From NCBI RefSeq assembly GCF_003713065.1, contig NZ_CP033433.1, positions 3,969,001 to 4,033,000 on the forward strand: DNA of 64,000 nucleotides, given 5' to 3'. This DNA is from Cohnella candidum. GTDB lineage: Bacteria; Bacillota; Bacilli; Paenibacillales; Paenibacillaceae. Position numbers and translations under genes: made by a program. This document shows, one piece after another, positions 1 through 9,294 of this stretch (the stretch's first letter is position 1; each line of letters begins with the position of its first letter). The notes beneath the pieces are model-generated. The model did no database searches, was not told where the DNA came from, and saw only the letters and a list, made by a program, of their open reading frames with translations.

Positions 1-1097
1 AATCCCAAGAACAAAAAGATGCTGTGAATCGAGACATAGCGGATCCCGTATCCTCCAAGCATAGGGCCCATCACGCTGCCAATGCTGAAGTGGATCGAAG
101 CGATCACGTTCGCCGCGGGCAGAATCGGCCGGGGCAGGATGTCGGCGGCGTAGGCCAGGCCGAGCGAATAGAACGAGCCCACCACCCCGCCGGCGACGGC
201 GAACAACAGGAACAGCAGCGCAAGCGAACTGCCGGCCAGCGGAACGCACAGAAATGCCGCCGATCCGATCACGGCGCAGCCGACGAGCACCGGTTTGCGG
301 CCGATCCGGTCGCTCAACATGCCCAACGGCAGCTGCAGCACCAGGGCGCCGATACCGAATGCGAGCAGCAGCAAGGAAATCCAGTCCTCACGCAAACTGA
401 TGCGAAGGCCGTACAGCGGAAAGCTGCTGTTCATGGAGGCTTCCATAAGCCCGTACAGCAAGCTCGGAATCAGCACGAACCAAGCCAGCCGGTACGTCCG
501 GACGAACCGGTTCTCCGACGACTCCGACTTGCCCGCCCGTTCGACGTGTTCGTTCGGAATCCGCAACAACAGCAGCAATACAGTCAGGAAGAATACCCCG
601 TTGACCAGGAACGGCACAGCCTGGCCGAACGGCAGCAAGTTGATCCCCAGCGGGCCCACGCTGAACCCGACCCCGTATGCCATGCCGTACAGCGAGATGT
701 AACGCCCTCTCCGGTCCGCCGGACTGGAGCTGACGATCCACAGCTGCGTGGCGAAGTGCAAGGAACTGTCCCCGATGCCGATCAGCAGCCGAAGGACGAA
801 CCACAAACCTAAAGATTGGCTCACCGGAAACAGCAGCATGGAAACCGCCACCAACCCGATGCCCGCCAAAATCACCTTTTTATATCCGAACCGCAGCACC
901 GGCTTCTCCACGAAAAACATCGTACAAAATATACCGATATACAAAGCCGCGGAATTGATCCCGTTCATATCCGAGGATACGCCTGACCGCTCCAACAGGA
1001 TGGACAACAGCGGCAGCAGCAGGCCTTGGCTCATACCCGCCACGACGACGACTAGAAGCAAAACGATGAAGCGATATTGCGCGGAGATGGCCTTCAC
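1..1097 (-). CDS. MFS transporter, 3' end outside the window
   Basis: Major facilitator superfamily permease, presumably a drug or metabolite exporter of the inner membrane. The minus-strand frame from a GTG at 1097 encodes many hydrophobic helices, starting with a membrane segment at about residues 8-30. It carries the MFS loop signature between helices 2 and 3 only weakly, and an RIGRKPV-type loop in the second half. The GTG is favoured because a stop codon (TAG) lies two codons upstream and a GGGGG stretch precedes it by a few bases. About 365 codons are visible and the end runs off the window. Substrate cannot be told from sequence. Confidence 0.8.
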   Translation of the reverse strand, partial: MKAISAQYRFIVLLLVVVVAGMSQGLLLPLLSILLERSGVSSDMNGINSAALYIGIFCTMFFVEKPVLRFGYKKVILAGIGLVAVSMLLFPVSQSLGLWFVLRLLIGIGDSSLHFATQLWIVSSSPADRRGRYISLYGMAYGVGFSVGPLGINLLPFGQAVPFLVNGVFFLTVLLLLLRIPNEHVERAGKSESSENRFVRTYRLAWFVLIPSLLYGLMEASMNSSFPLYGLRISLREDWISLLLLAFGIGALVLQLPLGMLSDRIGRKPVLVGCAVIGSAAFLCVPLAGSSLALLFLLFAVAGGVVGSFYSLGLAYAADILPRPILPAANVIASIHFSIGSVMGPMLGGYGIRYVSIHSIFLFLG

Positions 1098-1121
1098 TTT
1101 CTATTCCCCCGAAAACAAAAT

Positions 1122-1148
1122 GAAAAGTGGCTCCCGGAGCCACTTTTC
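1122..1148. terminator. Bidirectional hairpin terminator
   Basis: Perfect inverted repeat with arms GAAAAGTGGCTCC / GGAGCCACTTTTC lying between the MFS gene start and the dioxygenase stop. On the minus strand it follows the dioxygenase gene, which it probably terminates. Confidence 0.75.
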
Positions 1149-1179
1149 ACATGGTAACACGCTTATTCGCGATACGCCA

Positions 1180-1959
1180 TCATCCGTACTGATAAACGCT
1201 GTTGGTGAATGCATCCATCATGAGGCTCAGATGGATCATCTCCGTCTTGCGCTCTTCATCCGCCGCACCCATCGCATAGAAGATCGGCACGAAATGCTCC
1301 TTCGCCTGCGGAGGCACCGCGATTTTGGCATAAGGCGCAAGCTCTTCGTAACGGAACAAGGAATCGAGGTCCCATTGCACCATGTGATCCTTAAGCCATT
1401 GCTCGAAACCGACGGCCAAAGCCTTCACCGCCGCCTTATCCTGAACGCCGAACAAGCCGAAATTGTGCACCGTCACGCCGCTGCCGATAATGAGAACGTC
1501 TTGTTCCCGCAAAGGGGCGAGCGCCTGGCCGATCCGGTACTGCTCCTCGGGAGTCAGATCCGGATTGACCGACATGGCGATGAGCGGAATGTCCGCATTC
1601 GGGTAGATCCGGTTCAGGATCGTCCACGAGCCGTGGTCGAGCCCGCGCTTCGTTTCGGCGCGATTTTCGATCCCCGCGTCGGTCAGCAGCTGCTGAATTT
1701 GCCGGGACAATTCCTTATCGCCTTTAGCCGGATAAACCACCTGATAAAGCTCGTTCGGGAATCCCCCGAAATCGTAAATCATCGAATAGTCGTCGATTTC
1801 GCTGACCATTTGGACGCGGCTCTCCCAATGCGCGGAGAACAACACGATCGCTTTGGGGCGCGGAAACGTACGGCCCAGCTGCTCCAGGAATTGCGCGTAT
1901 TCGCTTTGCTCAATGGCCACCATCGGCGAGCCATGGGCTATGAATAGGGATGGAATCAT
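1180..1959 (-). CDS. DODA-type extradiol ring-opening dioxygenase (YgiD-like)
   Basis: Member of the LigB/DODA family of non-haem metal enzymes related to 4,5-DOPA extradiol dioxygenase. It has 259 residues, the usual size. It begins MIPSLFIAHGSP, the family's first metal-binding segment (H9); FSAHWES (H44), LDHGSW (H109) and the VTVHNFG segment (H165) carry further conserved histidines. An in-frame ATG 12 codons upstream exists, but the family N-terminus is at the chosen start. The true substrate is unknown. The gene stands alone, with a terminator just downstream and an Rrf2 regulator upstream in the same direction. Confidence 0.85.
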   Translation of the reverse strand: MIPSLFIAHGSPMVAIEQSEYAQFLEQLGRTFPRPKAIVLFSAHWESRVQMVSEIDDYSMIYDFGGFPNELYQVVYPAKGDKELSRQIQQLLTDAGIENRAETKRGLDHGSWTILNRIYPNADIPLIAMSVNPDLTPEEQYRIGQALAPLREQDVLIIGSGVTVHNFGLFGVQDKAAVKALAVGFEQWLKDHMVQWDLDSLFRYEELAPYAKIAVPPQAKEHFVPIFYAMGAADEERKTEMIHLSLMMDAFTNSVYQYG

Positions 1960-2033
1960 AAGTTTGAACCCCCAAACTGAACTTGAATTAAGCACAGTAT
2001 AGTCGGAAAAGAAACCCGAGTCAAGCCGGAGCT

Positions 2034-2483
2034 TTATCGGGCAAGCGACGCGGCCGCCCGGGCCGCAATATCGGCTATCGTATAGCGTGCATAGATTTCC
2101 AGCATGCTATTCTCCGTCTGATCGGTCATTTCGCGGAACACCGATTTGACGGCTTGTCCGTTCGGGCAATCGGTCGTCGACTCCAGCAGGCCCGTCTTGA
2201 GCGGATCGCTCATCTGCACGGCGCGGTAGACGTCGGCGACCGTAATCCGGTCGGCCGGCTGGGCGAGAATATAGCCTCCGTCCCTACCCTCCCGCGCCTC
2301 GACGAGCCCCGCCCGAACGAGCGGGGACATCATCCTGCGCATGAACGTCGTGCCCGATTTCATGTTCTGGGCGATTTGCTGGCTGGGACAAACGTTATCG
2401 GAAGCCGACAGGAAGACCAGCGCTTGGATCGCGAGGCCGAAAGCCGTCGGCGTCAAGGAACTTTGAGATTTGACTGGGGCCAT
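2034..2483 (-). CDS. Rrf2-family transcriptional regulator
   Basis: Winged-helix repressor of the Rrf2 family, 149 residues. The N-terminal half has the helix-turn-helix (about residues 10-65) with the wing EGRDGGYILAQPADRITVADVY, the family's hallmark region. There is no CxxxxxCxxxxxxC cluster, so it is more like the YwnA/CymR type than an Fe-S sensor such as IscR. Start chosen at the ATG preceded by GAGGTGA; a longer frame has no such site. It may control the neighbouring dioxygenase, which lies 75 bp downstream in the same orientation (inference). Confidence 0.88.
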   Translation of the reverse strand: MAPVKSQSSLTPTAFGLAIQALVFLSASDNVCPSQQIAQNMKSGTTFMRRMMSPLVRAGLVEAREGRDGGYILAQPADRITVADVYRAVQMSDPLKTGLLESTTDCPNGQAVKSVFREMTDQTENSMLEIYARYTIADIAARAAASLAR

Positions 2484-2557
2484 GAACTTCACCTCGCTTC
2501 TATTGTGGCCTAACCGGGCCGCCATTGGCAAGTAAGGGAGTGCAAAGCTGGGCCAGA

Positions 2558-2995
2558 CTAGCGTCGCGTCATGAAATACAGAAACCAGACGGCATGGTTC
2601 TGTTCGTCCGCCGCCGCGCGCCGGAAAGCCTCCCGGGTGTGCGGATCGTCCGCCTTATCGGCGATTTCATGGTAAAAGTCGACCGTCTCCTGCTCATCTT
2701 TGAAGGCGAAGTCCAACCCGGCGATATAATCGGCCGGACATCCCTCTTGGATCTGAGGGGTCGGTTAATGGCCGCTCAGCCGGAAGTAAATCTGGGAGAA
2801 ATGCTGGTAATGCCGGATCTCGTCCTGCCGGATTTCCAAAATCCGCTGCTTCGTATCCGCATCCGGCGCCAGCTTCGACAATCTCTCGTAACACGCGATG
2901 GCGCTGTATTCCCCGTTGATCGCCTTGGCGATATCGTTTAACAGCCCTTGGTTGGCCGGAAACCGGTCGTAAATCGACGGATAATATTCATACAT
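2558..2995 (-). pseudogene. Ferritin-like domain protein interrupted by an in-frame TAA
   Basis: Small ferritin-like four-helix protein. Reading from the ATG at 2995 (GGAGG 10 bases upstream) gives 76 residues ending in FSQIYFRLSGH, then a TAA at 2767-2765. The same frame then continues without any shift for 68 more residues (PTPQIQEGCPADYIAGLDF, then FAFKDEQETVDFYHEIADK) to a TAG at 2560-2558. The upstream part supplies one helix pair with NGEYSAIACYERL and RQDEIRHYQHF, and the downstream part supplies DEQETVDFY and ADEQNHAVWF, both with the E/DExxH-like metal ligands expected in such proteins. A single CAA-to-TAA or AAA-to-TAA change would explain it. It could be a recent null allele or a sequencing error; the codon is too clean to be a natural end. 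Confidence 0.8.
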
Positions 2996-3064
2996 GCCTT
3001 TCATTCCTCCTTCACGTTTGGCCTCTCTGGGCGGAAGCCCGCATACCAATCTATGCGGAGGAAC

Positions 3065-3090
3065 GAAAAAAGGCCCGCGATCGGCAGGCC
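3065..3090 (-). terminator. Terminator of the two-component operon
   Basis: On the minus strand a GGCCTGC / GCGGGCC stem with a short GATC-containing loop is followed by six T residues, seven bases past the response-regulator stop codon. Confidence 0.8.
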
Positions 3091-3096
3091 CCCTTT

Positions 3097-3756
3097 TTAA
3101 AACAATCCTTCCTCCGACGCCTTCCGCATCGCGGATGCCCGGTTATGGACGTTGAGCTTGGAGTAGATGCTCGAAATATAGTTCTTCACGGTCCCTTCGG
3201 ACAGGAACATCCTCTCCGCTATGCTGCGGTTCGCCAATCCCTCCGAAATGTACTGCAGCACTTGAAGTTCCCGGTCCGTCAGTCCGTATTCGGAATCCTT
3301 CGTCTTCTCCGGAACGGGATGGCGGTCTCGCTCGTTCATCGTACGGGAAAATAACGCTTTCGCTACCTCCCGGGTGATCATCGTCTCCCCGCGGTGCACC
3401 AACCTTATCGCGCCTGCCAGGTCGGTCGGGTCGATCGCTTTCAAAATGTACCCTTCCGCGCCGGCGTTTAACGCGGAGACGACGTACTCCACCTCCTGAA
3501 ACGTCGTCAGCATGATCACTTTCACGTCCGGCCACCGCCGCTTGATTTCCGCGGTCGCCTCAACCCCGTCCATGACCGGCATATGGATATCCATCAGTAC
3601 CAAGTCGGGCTGCAGTTCGCCCGCCTTGTCCACGGCCGCCTTGCCGTTCTCGGCCATGCCGGCGATCTCGATGCCTTCGGCCATTCCGAGTACGATGCCC
3701 AGGCTCTTGCGGATCAGCTCTTGGTCCTCTGCGATAAGCACTCGAATCCGTTCCAT
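3097..3756 (-). CDS. NarL/FixJ-type response regulator
   Basis: Two-component response regulator of 219 residues. An N-terminal receiver domain (about 1-120) has the acidic pair near residues 10-11, the phosphoacceptor D56 in LVLMDIHMP, T/S in MLTTF and K in YILKA. A C-terminal LuxR-type helix-turn-helix (about 155-215, LTDRELQVLQYISEGL and EGTVKNYISSIYSKL) binds DNA. It is encoded 4 bases after the histidine kinase stop, so the two form one operon. It resembles the DesR/LiaR class that pairs with HisKA_3 kinases. The regulon is unknown. Confidence 0.92.
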   Translation of the reverse strand: MERIRVLIAEDQELIRKSLGIVLGMAEGIEIAGMAENGKAAVDKAGELQPDLVLMDIHMPVMDGVEATAEIKRRWPDVKVIMLTTFQEVEYVVSALNAGAEGYILKAIDPTDLAGAIRLVHRGETMITREVAKALFSRTMNERDRHPVPEKTKDSEYGLTDRELQVLQYISEGLANRSIAERMFLSEGTVKNYISSIYSKLNVHNRASAMRKASEEGLF

Positions 3757-3760
3757 TTTC

Positions 3761-5020
3761 TCACGCCCCCTCGCGCTTCCACTCCAACTGCCCTACTTTC
3801 ACGACCGGCACCTCGCACACGACGATCGTACCCCGATCGGGATTGGACTCGACCTCCAGCGTCCCGTTCAGGTTCGCCATCCGGTCATGCATGGCCTGCA
3901 GCCCGAACCCTCGGACTAGTTCGCTCGTTCCTCTGCCGTTGTCCGCGATGCGGAGCTTGACCGAGCTCCGCCCGAACGAAAGCTCCACGCCCACCCGGGT
4001 TGCCGCCCCATGCTTCTTCGCGTTGGTAAGCGACTCCTGCAGGCAGCGGATGAACGCCCAGCGAACTTGTTCGGAGACGGCATATTCCGCTCCGATGACG
4101 TCGAACTCGACCGCCGTGCCCGTATGCAGCGCGAACTCGCTGCCGATCTGGCCCAGCGCGGCGGCAAGCGACTGTTCGTCTTTCTCGGGCGCGATTTGGT
4201 GGATGTGCCTCCTTACCTCGTCGAGCCCGCCCCGGGTGACTTGCAGCAGCTCGCGCAGGCTTTTCTTCGCTTCCTCCGGAGATAAGTCGATCAAATAGTA
4301 AACCGCGTCCATGCCCATGATCGTCGTCGTAAACGTGTGACCGACGGTATCGTGCAAATCCCTGGACAGCCGGTTTCTCTCTTCCGCCAAGGTCAGCTTC
4401 TCGATTTGCTTCGAATAGAGCTCCAGCGTCTGGTTCTGCTCCTGGATGATGCCGTACATGCCGTTGATTTTCTGATAGGAATCCACGAGCCGCTGGAAAC
4501 AGAAGCCGATCCCGAACAGAACGGCCAGGTTGAAAATTTCATCGCCGACCGAGGAGAGCGAGAACCCCCAAATCCAGCCGGCCAGTACGGGCATGAACAC
4601 GACGCCGGCAATGCCCGACCAAACGGCCGACCAACGGATGCTGATGAATCCGAGCGTCAGGATCGGCACGTTGTAGAAATCGAATCCGCCTCCGACGCTC
4701 TTGGAGTAGAACAGATACATCCCGCCCGAAATGACCAGTTCCGCCAGCGGAGGCACCCACGTGGGGACCTTGCGGATGAGGAAGAGCGACAGCGGCACGG
4801 CGAAGGAAAGGGCGAAGCCCGCCGTTACCAGCCAGATCGTGCTTCTGTCCCAATGAATGCCCGTCGTCTCGGTAAAATGCTTGGATTGGAAGTGCAGCTC
4901 GTTCAGGCCGCCGACGAACCATACCGCGCGCATCGCGATGACGACGGTAACGAACCAGTGCCATTGCGGCTTCATCTTGGATGCCAATCGGTCGTCACCG
5001 TCCTTTGTCCCGTTTTCCAT
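3761..5020 (-). CDS. HisKA_3-type membrane sensor histidine kinase
   Basis: Sensor kinase of 419 residues that should phosphorylate the regulator encoded immediately downstream. About five hydrophobic segments fill residues 20-180, with little extracellular loop, as in intramembrane-sensing kinases (DesK/LiaS-like). A short coiled coil (185-215) leads into the phosphoacceptor segment RNRLSRDLHDTVGH (H223), then a HATPase domain with ESLTNAKKHG (N box), DNGRG and GFGLQAMHDR (G boxes) at about 325-405. No convincing ribosome site precedes the ATG at 5020; M16 is an alternative start. Confidence 0.9.
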   Translation of the reverse strand: MENGTKDGDDRLASKMKPQWHWFVTVVIAMRAVWFVGGLNELHFQSKHFTETTGIHWDRSTIWLVTAGFALSFAVPLSLFLIRKVPTWVPPLAELVISGGMYLFYSKSVGGGFDFYNVPILTLGFISIRWSAVWSGIAGVVFMPVLAGWIWGFSLSSVGDEIFNLAVLFGIGFCFQRLVDSYQKINGMYGIIQEQNQTLELYSKQIEKLTLAEERNRLSRDLHDTVGHTFTTTIMGMDAVYYLIDLSPEEAKKSLRELLQVTRGGLDEVRRHIHQIAPEKDEQSLAAALGQIGSEFALHTGTAVEFDVIGAEYAVSEQVRWAFIRCLQESLTNAKKHGAATRVGVELSFGRSSVKLRIADNGRGTSELVRGFGLQAMHDRMANLNGTLEVESNPDRGTIVVCEVPVVKVGQLEWKREGA

Positions 5021-5087
5021 TCATCCAGTATAAGTCCATCGGTTCCATCAAATCTACCGCCTTTTAGGAGCGGTCTTGCCTCCCGCA

Positions 5088-5118
5088 AAACAAAGAGGCG
5101 GACACGCGTCCGCCCCTC
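5088..5118 (-). terminator. Terminator
   Basis: GGCGGAC/GTCCGCC hairpin, followed on the minus strand by CTCTTTGTTTTG, just past the stop of the 166-residue hypothetical gene. Confidence 0.65.
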
Positions 5119-5130
5119 TCCTTACTCGAT

Positions 5131-5628
5131 CTATGAATACGCAACTTCGTAATAAGAGCCGATGGGCACGACTTCATAGAGATACTGGCGAATGAGCTCC
5201 CTCTCGACATCGGTGACTTTGCCGCCGGAACGTACTCGAAAATAGATCGTGCCCGTTCCCCCGTCATAATGGTCGAAGCTCATTTCCCCTCCCGTGAACA
5301 TGCCGTTAATCAGCGTGAGTATCGCCCGTTGGTCCAAGTTCCGGTTCATCGCCGCTTCCCGGACGCTGTCCGGCACTTCCGGCTCGCTCGGCACCCCGTC
5401 CTCCCGGACCATAGAGTAAGGCTTTACCTGGCAGCAGAGATAGGGAGGCAAATATCCCGCGGCGAATCTTCGGAGGGCCAGCCTGTCGGCTTCCGGCAGC
5501 TCCAGGTTTTCGTTCCAGGCGTAAATGACGACCGCGTTTTTCCCCGACGTATGGATCCTTACGTACCTCAGATGGGGATGATGCTTCTTGATCAACGCCT
5601 CCGACAACAAGCGGGTACCCACGTCCAT
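5131..5628 (-). CDS. Hypothetical protein, not recognised
   Basis: Soluble protein of about 165 residues with no signal peptide or membrane helix. I do not recognise the family. It is rich in acidic and aromatic residues and has a cluster of Tyr at its end (IRQYLYEVVPIGSYYEVAYS). The codon use matches its neighbours and a terminator follows, so it is probably a real gene. The start is uncertain: ATG at 5628 has only a weak GAGG two bases upstream, and a GTG three bases before it and another six bases after it are also in frame. Confidence 0.6.
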   Translation of the reverse strand: MDVGTRLLSEALIKKHHPHLRYVRIHTSGKNAVVIYAWNENLELPEADRLALRRFAAGYLPPYLCCQVKPYSMVREDGVPSEPEVPDSVREAAMNRNLDQRAILTLINGMFTGGEMSFDHYDGGTGTIYFRVRSGGKVTDVERELIRQYLYEVVPIGSYYEVAYS

Positions 5629-5736
5629 CACCTCATGCTCGGGATTGTGATCGTGATCGCTCTGGCTGCGCTTTCAATTTCATTGTATGTGAGTTCGCGT
5701 CAAGGGAAAACAGGAAAATGTACCCGAAGCTCCGAC

Positions 5737-5770
5737 AAAAAAAGCCGCCCGATCCCTTGGATCAGGCAGC
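5737..5770 (-). terminator. Terminator of the flavoprotein gene
   Basis: Minus-strand stem GCTGCCTGATCC / GGATCGGGCGGC followed by seven T residues, 12 bp past the flavoprotein stop. Confidence 0.85.
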
Positions 5771-5782
5771 TCCCGTTCGACG

Positions 5783-6679
5783 CTAGAAATCTTCTTCGAT
5801 GAGTTCCGAATTGATGCCGATCGCCGCCCGGCTTCCGCTCGCAGCGGCCACGACCAGCTGTGCCGGCACGATATTGGAGACGTCGCCGGCCGCGAAGACG
5901 CCTTCGACGCTCGTTTTGCCGAAATCGCCTGTCGCGATCCCGCCGTGTTCGTTCAACTCGCAGCCTAACGCCCGCCCGAAGTCGGTCGGGTAGGACCAGA
6001 CGGAGACCACGAATCCCCCCGTCCTGCGCTCTTCCGTTCCGTCCTCGAACACGACCTTCCGCAGCTGACCGTCCACTCCGACCAGTTCCCGGATTTTCTG
6101 CTCATACAACCGGATGTTTTTGGCCTCCAGCTGCTTCCTCTCTTCCCGGGACACGACGAAATATCCGTTCGTGCACAGAATGAGATCCCGGCTCCACGCG
6201 TACACGGTTTTCGCCATGTCGAAGGCGTGCTGGCTTTCGGAAATGACGACCAGCGGTTCGTCTTTTCGTTCCCAGCCGTCGCAGTACGGGCAGCTGAAGA
6301 GGCTCGTTCCGTAGAAGGAACGGATTCCCGGCACGGAGGGCAGGTCCTCTTTCAGCCCTGTGGCCAAAATCACTTTGCGGGCTTGATAGACCACCCCGTC
6401 CGCTGCGGTCAGCTGAATGGCCGAGCCCGTCTTGCGCACGTCGTTCACCCGGGTATTCTTCACGCGCACGGTCGGATACCGGGCGAGCTCCTCGTGGGCG
6501 ATTCTGCGAAACTCGCTCGGGGGTATGCCGTCCCGCGTCACGAACCCGTGCGCTTCACGCGTCACTCCGTTCCTCGCCCGGTTATCGTCAAACAGAACGA
6601 CGTTTCGTCTAGACCTTCCTAAAACCAAAGCGGCATTGAGGCCGGCCGGCCCGCCGCCGACGATCGCGCAATCGAGCAT
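5783..6679 (-). CDS. Thioredoxin-reductase-like NAD(P)/FAD oxidoreductase
   Basis: Class II flavoprotein disulfide-reductase fold, 298 residues. The FAD-binding GGGPAG lies at residues 8-13, a CPYC redox pair (C130, C133) sits in SCPYCDGWE as in thioredoxin reductases, and the second FAD motif is [10 protein letters not shown] near residue 265. The NAD(P)-binding region is weak: where a GxGxxG is expected after the CPYC motif I read [11 protein letters not shown], so the pyridine-nucleotide site may be unusual. It could reduce a thioredoxin-like or bacillithiol-type partner. ATG at 6679 is chosen for spacing from GGAGGAG; 6685 and GTG 6688 are also possible. Confidence 0.85.
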   Translation of the reverse strand: MLDCAIVGGGPAGLNAALVLGRSRRNVVLFDDNRARNGVTREAHGFVTRDGIPPSEFRRIAHEELARYPTVRVKNTRVNDVRKTGSAIQLTAADGVVYQARKVILATGLKEDLPSVPGIRSFYGTSLFSCPYCDGWERKDEPLVVISESQHAFDMAKTVYAWSRDLILCTNGYFVVSREERKQLEAKNIRLYEQKIRELVGVDGQLRKVVFEDGTEERRTGGFVVSVWSYPTDFGRALGCELNEHGGIATGDFGKTSVEGVFAAGDVSNIVPAQLVVAAASGSRAAIGINSELIEEDF

Positions 6680-6843
6680 TCCCATCACTCCTCCAGATCA
6701 TCGCGAGAACTCGCACTACGATATGTATATCCCCATTGTACCCTTTCCATCTCCGGGAAAAAAACGAGTCGGCATTCGAAAGGGATTTTGTGGAATCGCG
6801 TCGAATTTTCTCCTTCACACAAAAGTCACCCGGGAGGCCACCT

Positions 6844-8391
6844 ATGATTCAGCGCAAAAACCGGTTTATCCTGCAGATCGCTTCCGTTACACTCCTCATT
6901 TCGCTCTTGTTTCACCTGCTCCACCGGGGATTGGACGCGTTCTCCCATTCCGCGATGCATGGCATGCACGGCATGGACTTCACCGGACCCGAATATTCCA
7001 GCCGGTTCGCCCTCCTGTTGAACCTCATTCTCTCCATTCCCATCGTCACGCTTGCCGCGGGCTTCGCGCTTTATCTGAAGAACCGGGCGCATCCCTGGCT
7101 TCCCTTGCTGAATACCGTCACCTTGACCTTCTGCAGCATTTCCACCATCGCAGGCGGCGGGGGCCAGGTCGAGCTGCATTTTTCGATTTTCATGGTCGTC
7201 GCCATTCTAGCCTATTATGAAAGCGTTTCTCTGATTCTGGTCATGACGGCGATCTTCACCGTGCAGCACCTGGCCGGCTATCTGTTCCGCCCGGAGATCG
7301 TGTTCGGCGCCGACAGCTACTCGTTCGAGATGGTCTGCATCCATGCGTTCTTCCTGGTTCTGGCTTCCGGAGCCACCATCCTTCTAATCCGGTCGACGGT
7401 TCGGATCCGGCAAGACATTGAGCAGGAAAATCGGGAGGAAAAACAAGCCGCCGTGCGCGACATCGTGGAGCGCCTGTCCGCAGCTTCCTCTCAAATCGTC
7501 CATACGGCACAGGAGCTGTCCGGCCATTCCTCCCGCGCGACCGAGACCAACCACGCCATGGCGTCCCGCATTCAGCAAATTGCGACCCGTACCGAGAACC
7601 AGGTGATGGAATCGGAAAACAGCACGAGAGCCATGCAGGAGATCGCGGCGGGCGTAACCCGGATTGCCGATTCGTCGGCAGGAGTTGCGGACACCGCGGC
7701 GGAATCGGCGATCCAAGCCTCTGCCGGCAACGATTCCATCCGGGACATCTCGAACCAGATGGCGAACATCGAGCGTTCGGTCGGCCAATCGGATGAAGCG
7801 GCGCAGTCGTTGTCCGAACGCTCCCAGGAAATCGGCGTCATCGCCGCCGCGATCAAAGGCATCGCAAGGCAGACCGACCTGCTCGCGCTGAACGCCGCGA
7901 TCGAAGCTTCCCGCGCGGGAGAGCAAGGACGCGGGTTCTCCATCGTCGCTTCCGAGGTGCGCAAGCTCGCGGAGCAATCCCGGGAAATGGCGGAACGGAT
8001 CGACGAGCTCATCTTTCAGATGCAGTCCGACTCTCAGGGCTCCGTCGAATCCATTCAACGGGCGAAAGAGGACGTCAGGCAAGGACTGGCGATCGTGGGA
8101 GCGGCCCGTGAATCGTTCGAAAGCCTGCTCGAGCTGTCCGAACGGGTGTCCGAACACGTCCAGGACATTTCGGCCGTCGCCCAGCAGATTGCCGCGGGTT
8201 CCCAGCAGGTCGCGGCCTCGCTCGGCGAAATGTCCGGCAGCGCCTTCGATTACGCGGAGCAGACGCGTCAGTTGAACGCCATGACGGAGGAACAGCTGGC
8301 CCTGATGGACGGCATCCTTGAATCCGCCCGGCAGCTTCAAGCATCATCGGGCGATCTCGGGCTGATCATGGAAAAAGTGAAAGAAGAATAA
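6844..8391 (+). CDS. Methyl-accepting chemotaxis protein with multi-helix membrane domain
   Basis: Chemoreceptor or chemoreceptor-like signalling protein, 515 residues. The first about 185 residues hold about six hydrophobic helices, with a short His/Met-rich outside loop ([11 protein letters not shown]), and lack the usual large periplasmic-type sensor. No clear HAMP domain follows. The remaining part is a long cytoplasmic coiled coil; its tip [20 protein letters not shown] and the following [11 protein letters not shown] are the classic signalling hairpin that binds CheA/CheW. Start at ATG with GGGAGG upstream. The membrane domain may sense within the bilayer, redox state or metals; this is speculation. 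Confidence 0.9.
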   Translation: MIQRKNRFILQIASVTLLISLLFHLLHRGLDAFSHSAMHGMHGMDFTGPEYSSRFALLLNLILSIPIVTLAAGFALYLKNRAHPWLPLLNTVTLTFCSISTIAGGGGQVELHFSIFMVVAILAYYESVSLILVMTAIFTVQHLAGYLFRPEIVFGADSYSFEMVCIHAFFLVLASGATILLIRSTVRIRQDIEQENREEKQAAVRDIVERLSAASSQIVHTAQELSGHSSRATETNHAMASRIQQIATRTENQVMESENSTRAMQEIAAGVTRIADSSAGVADTAAESAIQASAGNDSIRDISNQMANIERSVGQSDEAAQSLSERSQEIGVIAAAIKGIARQTDLLALNAAIEASRAGEQGRGFSIVASEVRKLAEQSREMAERIDELIFQMQSDSQGSVESIQRAKEDVRQGLAIVGAARESFESLLELSERVSEHVQDISAVAQQIAAGSQQVAASLGEMSGSAFDYAEQTRQLNAMTEEQLALMDGILESARQLQASSGDLGLIMEKVKEE

Positions 8392-8402
8392 GGCTGGACT
8401 CG

Positions 8403-8436
8403 GGCTCTCCCCTCGCGGAGAGCCTTTTTTGTTTTT
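8403..8436 (+). terminator. Terminator of the chemoreceptor gene
   Basis: Stem GGCTCTCC / GGAGAGCC followed by TTTTTTGTTTTT, 12 bp past the stop. Confidence 0.9.
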
Positions 8437-8462
8437 CAGCGGGTCACGGCGCTTGATATTAA

Positions 8463-8492
8463 ATAGACAATAAATTAAACTGTCTATATAAT
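8463..8492 (+). promoter_or_regulatory. Promoter with overlapping palindromic operator
   Basis: TAGACA (8464-8469) and TATAAT (8487-8492) are 17 bp apart, a sigma-A type promoter. The arms ATAGACA (8463-8469) and TGTCTAT (8481-8487) form an inverted repeat covering the -35 box and most of the spacer. This is a likely operator, perhaps for the DUF2087 regulator encoded 30 bp downstream. Confidence 0.75.
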
Positions 8493-8521
8493 TCAATTGC
8501 GTTATCGGAGTTGATCTATCC

Positions 8522-9283
8522 ATGCAAGTAACCGAATTATTCTGGGAAGTGCCGCTCAACGAGTTGAAGCAAGGCTTTACTTTCGACGCCGAGTCGGAGT
8601 CTTTCACCTGTCTGGCATGCGGAGAGAAGTTCATTCAGGGCGTTATCTACCCTTTCGAAGGCGGACTATACGAGGCGGGCAAGTTCGCCCGGATCCACGT
8701 GGAGGAAGCGCATGGCTCAATGTTCGAGTTCCTGCTCGGCTTGGACAAGAAACTGACGGGCCTGACGGACCTGCAGAAAAATCTGCTCCAAATGTTCCAT
8801 TCGGGCATGTCCGACAACGAAATCGTCAAAGAGTCGGGCGGCGGCAGCACCTCCACCATCCGCAACCACCGTTTCGCGCTGCGGGAGCGGATGAAGCAAG
8901 CCAAAGTGTTTTTGGCGATCATGGAACTGGCCGATACGCGCGTTAACCGGCAGAACCGGTTCATTCCCATTCACAGGACGGCGACGATGGTGGACCAACG
9001 ATACGAAATCACCGAGAAAGAAAATGCGGAAATCCTGAAAAATTACTTCAAACAGGGGCCGGACGGCCCGTTATCCGAATTCCCCAAAAAAGAGAAGCGG
9101 AAAATCGTCATCCTCCGCCACCTCGCCCGGATGTTCGAGGAGAACCGCCGCTATACGGAGAAAGAAGTCAACGCGTTGCTCAAAGAGAGATTCGCGGATT
9201 TCGCGACGCTGCGCAGATACTTGATCGAATACGGATATATGGACCGGCTGGCGGACGGCAGCCAGTATTGGCTTAAGAAATAG
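8522..9283 (+). CDS. DUF2087 transcriptional regulator
   Basis: Protein of 253 residues with three parts. The N-terminus has CLACGEKF and a histidine (RIHVEEAH) that could form a small zinc site. A LuxR/sigma-70-like helix-turn-helix lies at about 80-130 (TDLQKNLLQMFHSGMSDNEI and TSTIRNHRFALRERM). A C-terminal DUF2087 region follows at about 170-250 (PKKEKRKIVILRHLARMF, YTEKEVNALL, LRRYLIEYGYMDR). DUF2087 proteins are regulators of unknown signal. A palindrome overlapping its own promoter suggests autoregulation. The GIY-YIG gene starts 11 bp after its stop, so the two are co-transcribed. Confidence 0.85.
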   Translation: MQVTELFWEVPLNELKQGFTFDAESESFTCLACGEKFIQGVIYPFEGGLYEAGKFARIHVEEAHGSMFEFLLGLDKKLTGLTDLQKNLLQMFHSGMSDNEIVKESGGGSTSTIRNHRFALRERMKQAKVFLAIMELADTRVNRQNRFIPIHRTATMVDQRYEITEKENAEILKNYFKQGPDGPLSEFPKKEKRKIVILRHLARMFEENRRYTEKEVNALLKERFADFATLRRYLIEYGYMDRLADGSQYWLKK

Positions 9284-9294
9284 GAGGAACAGCA

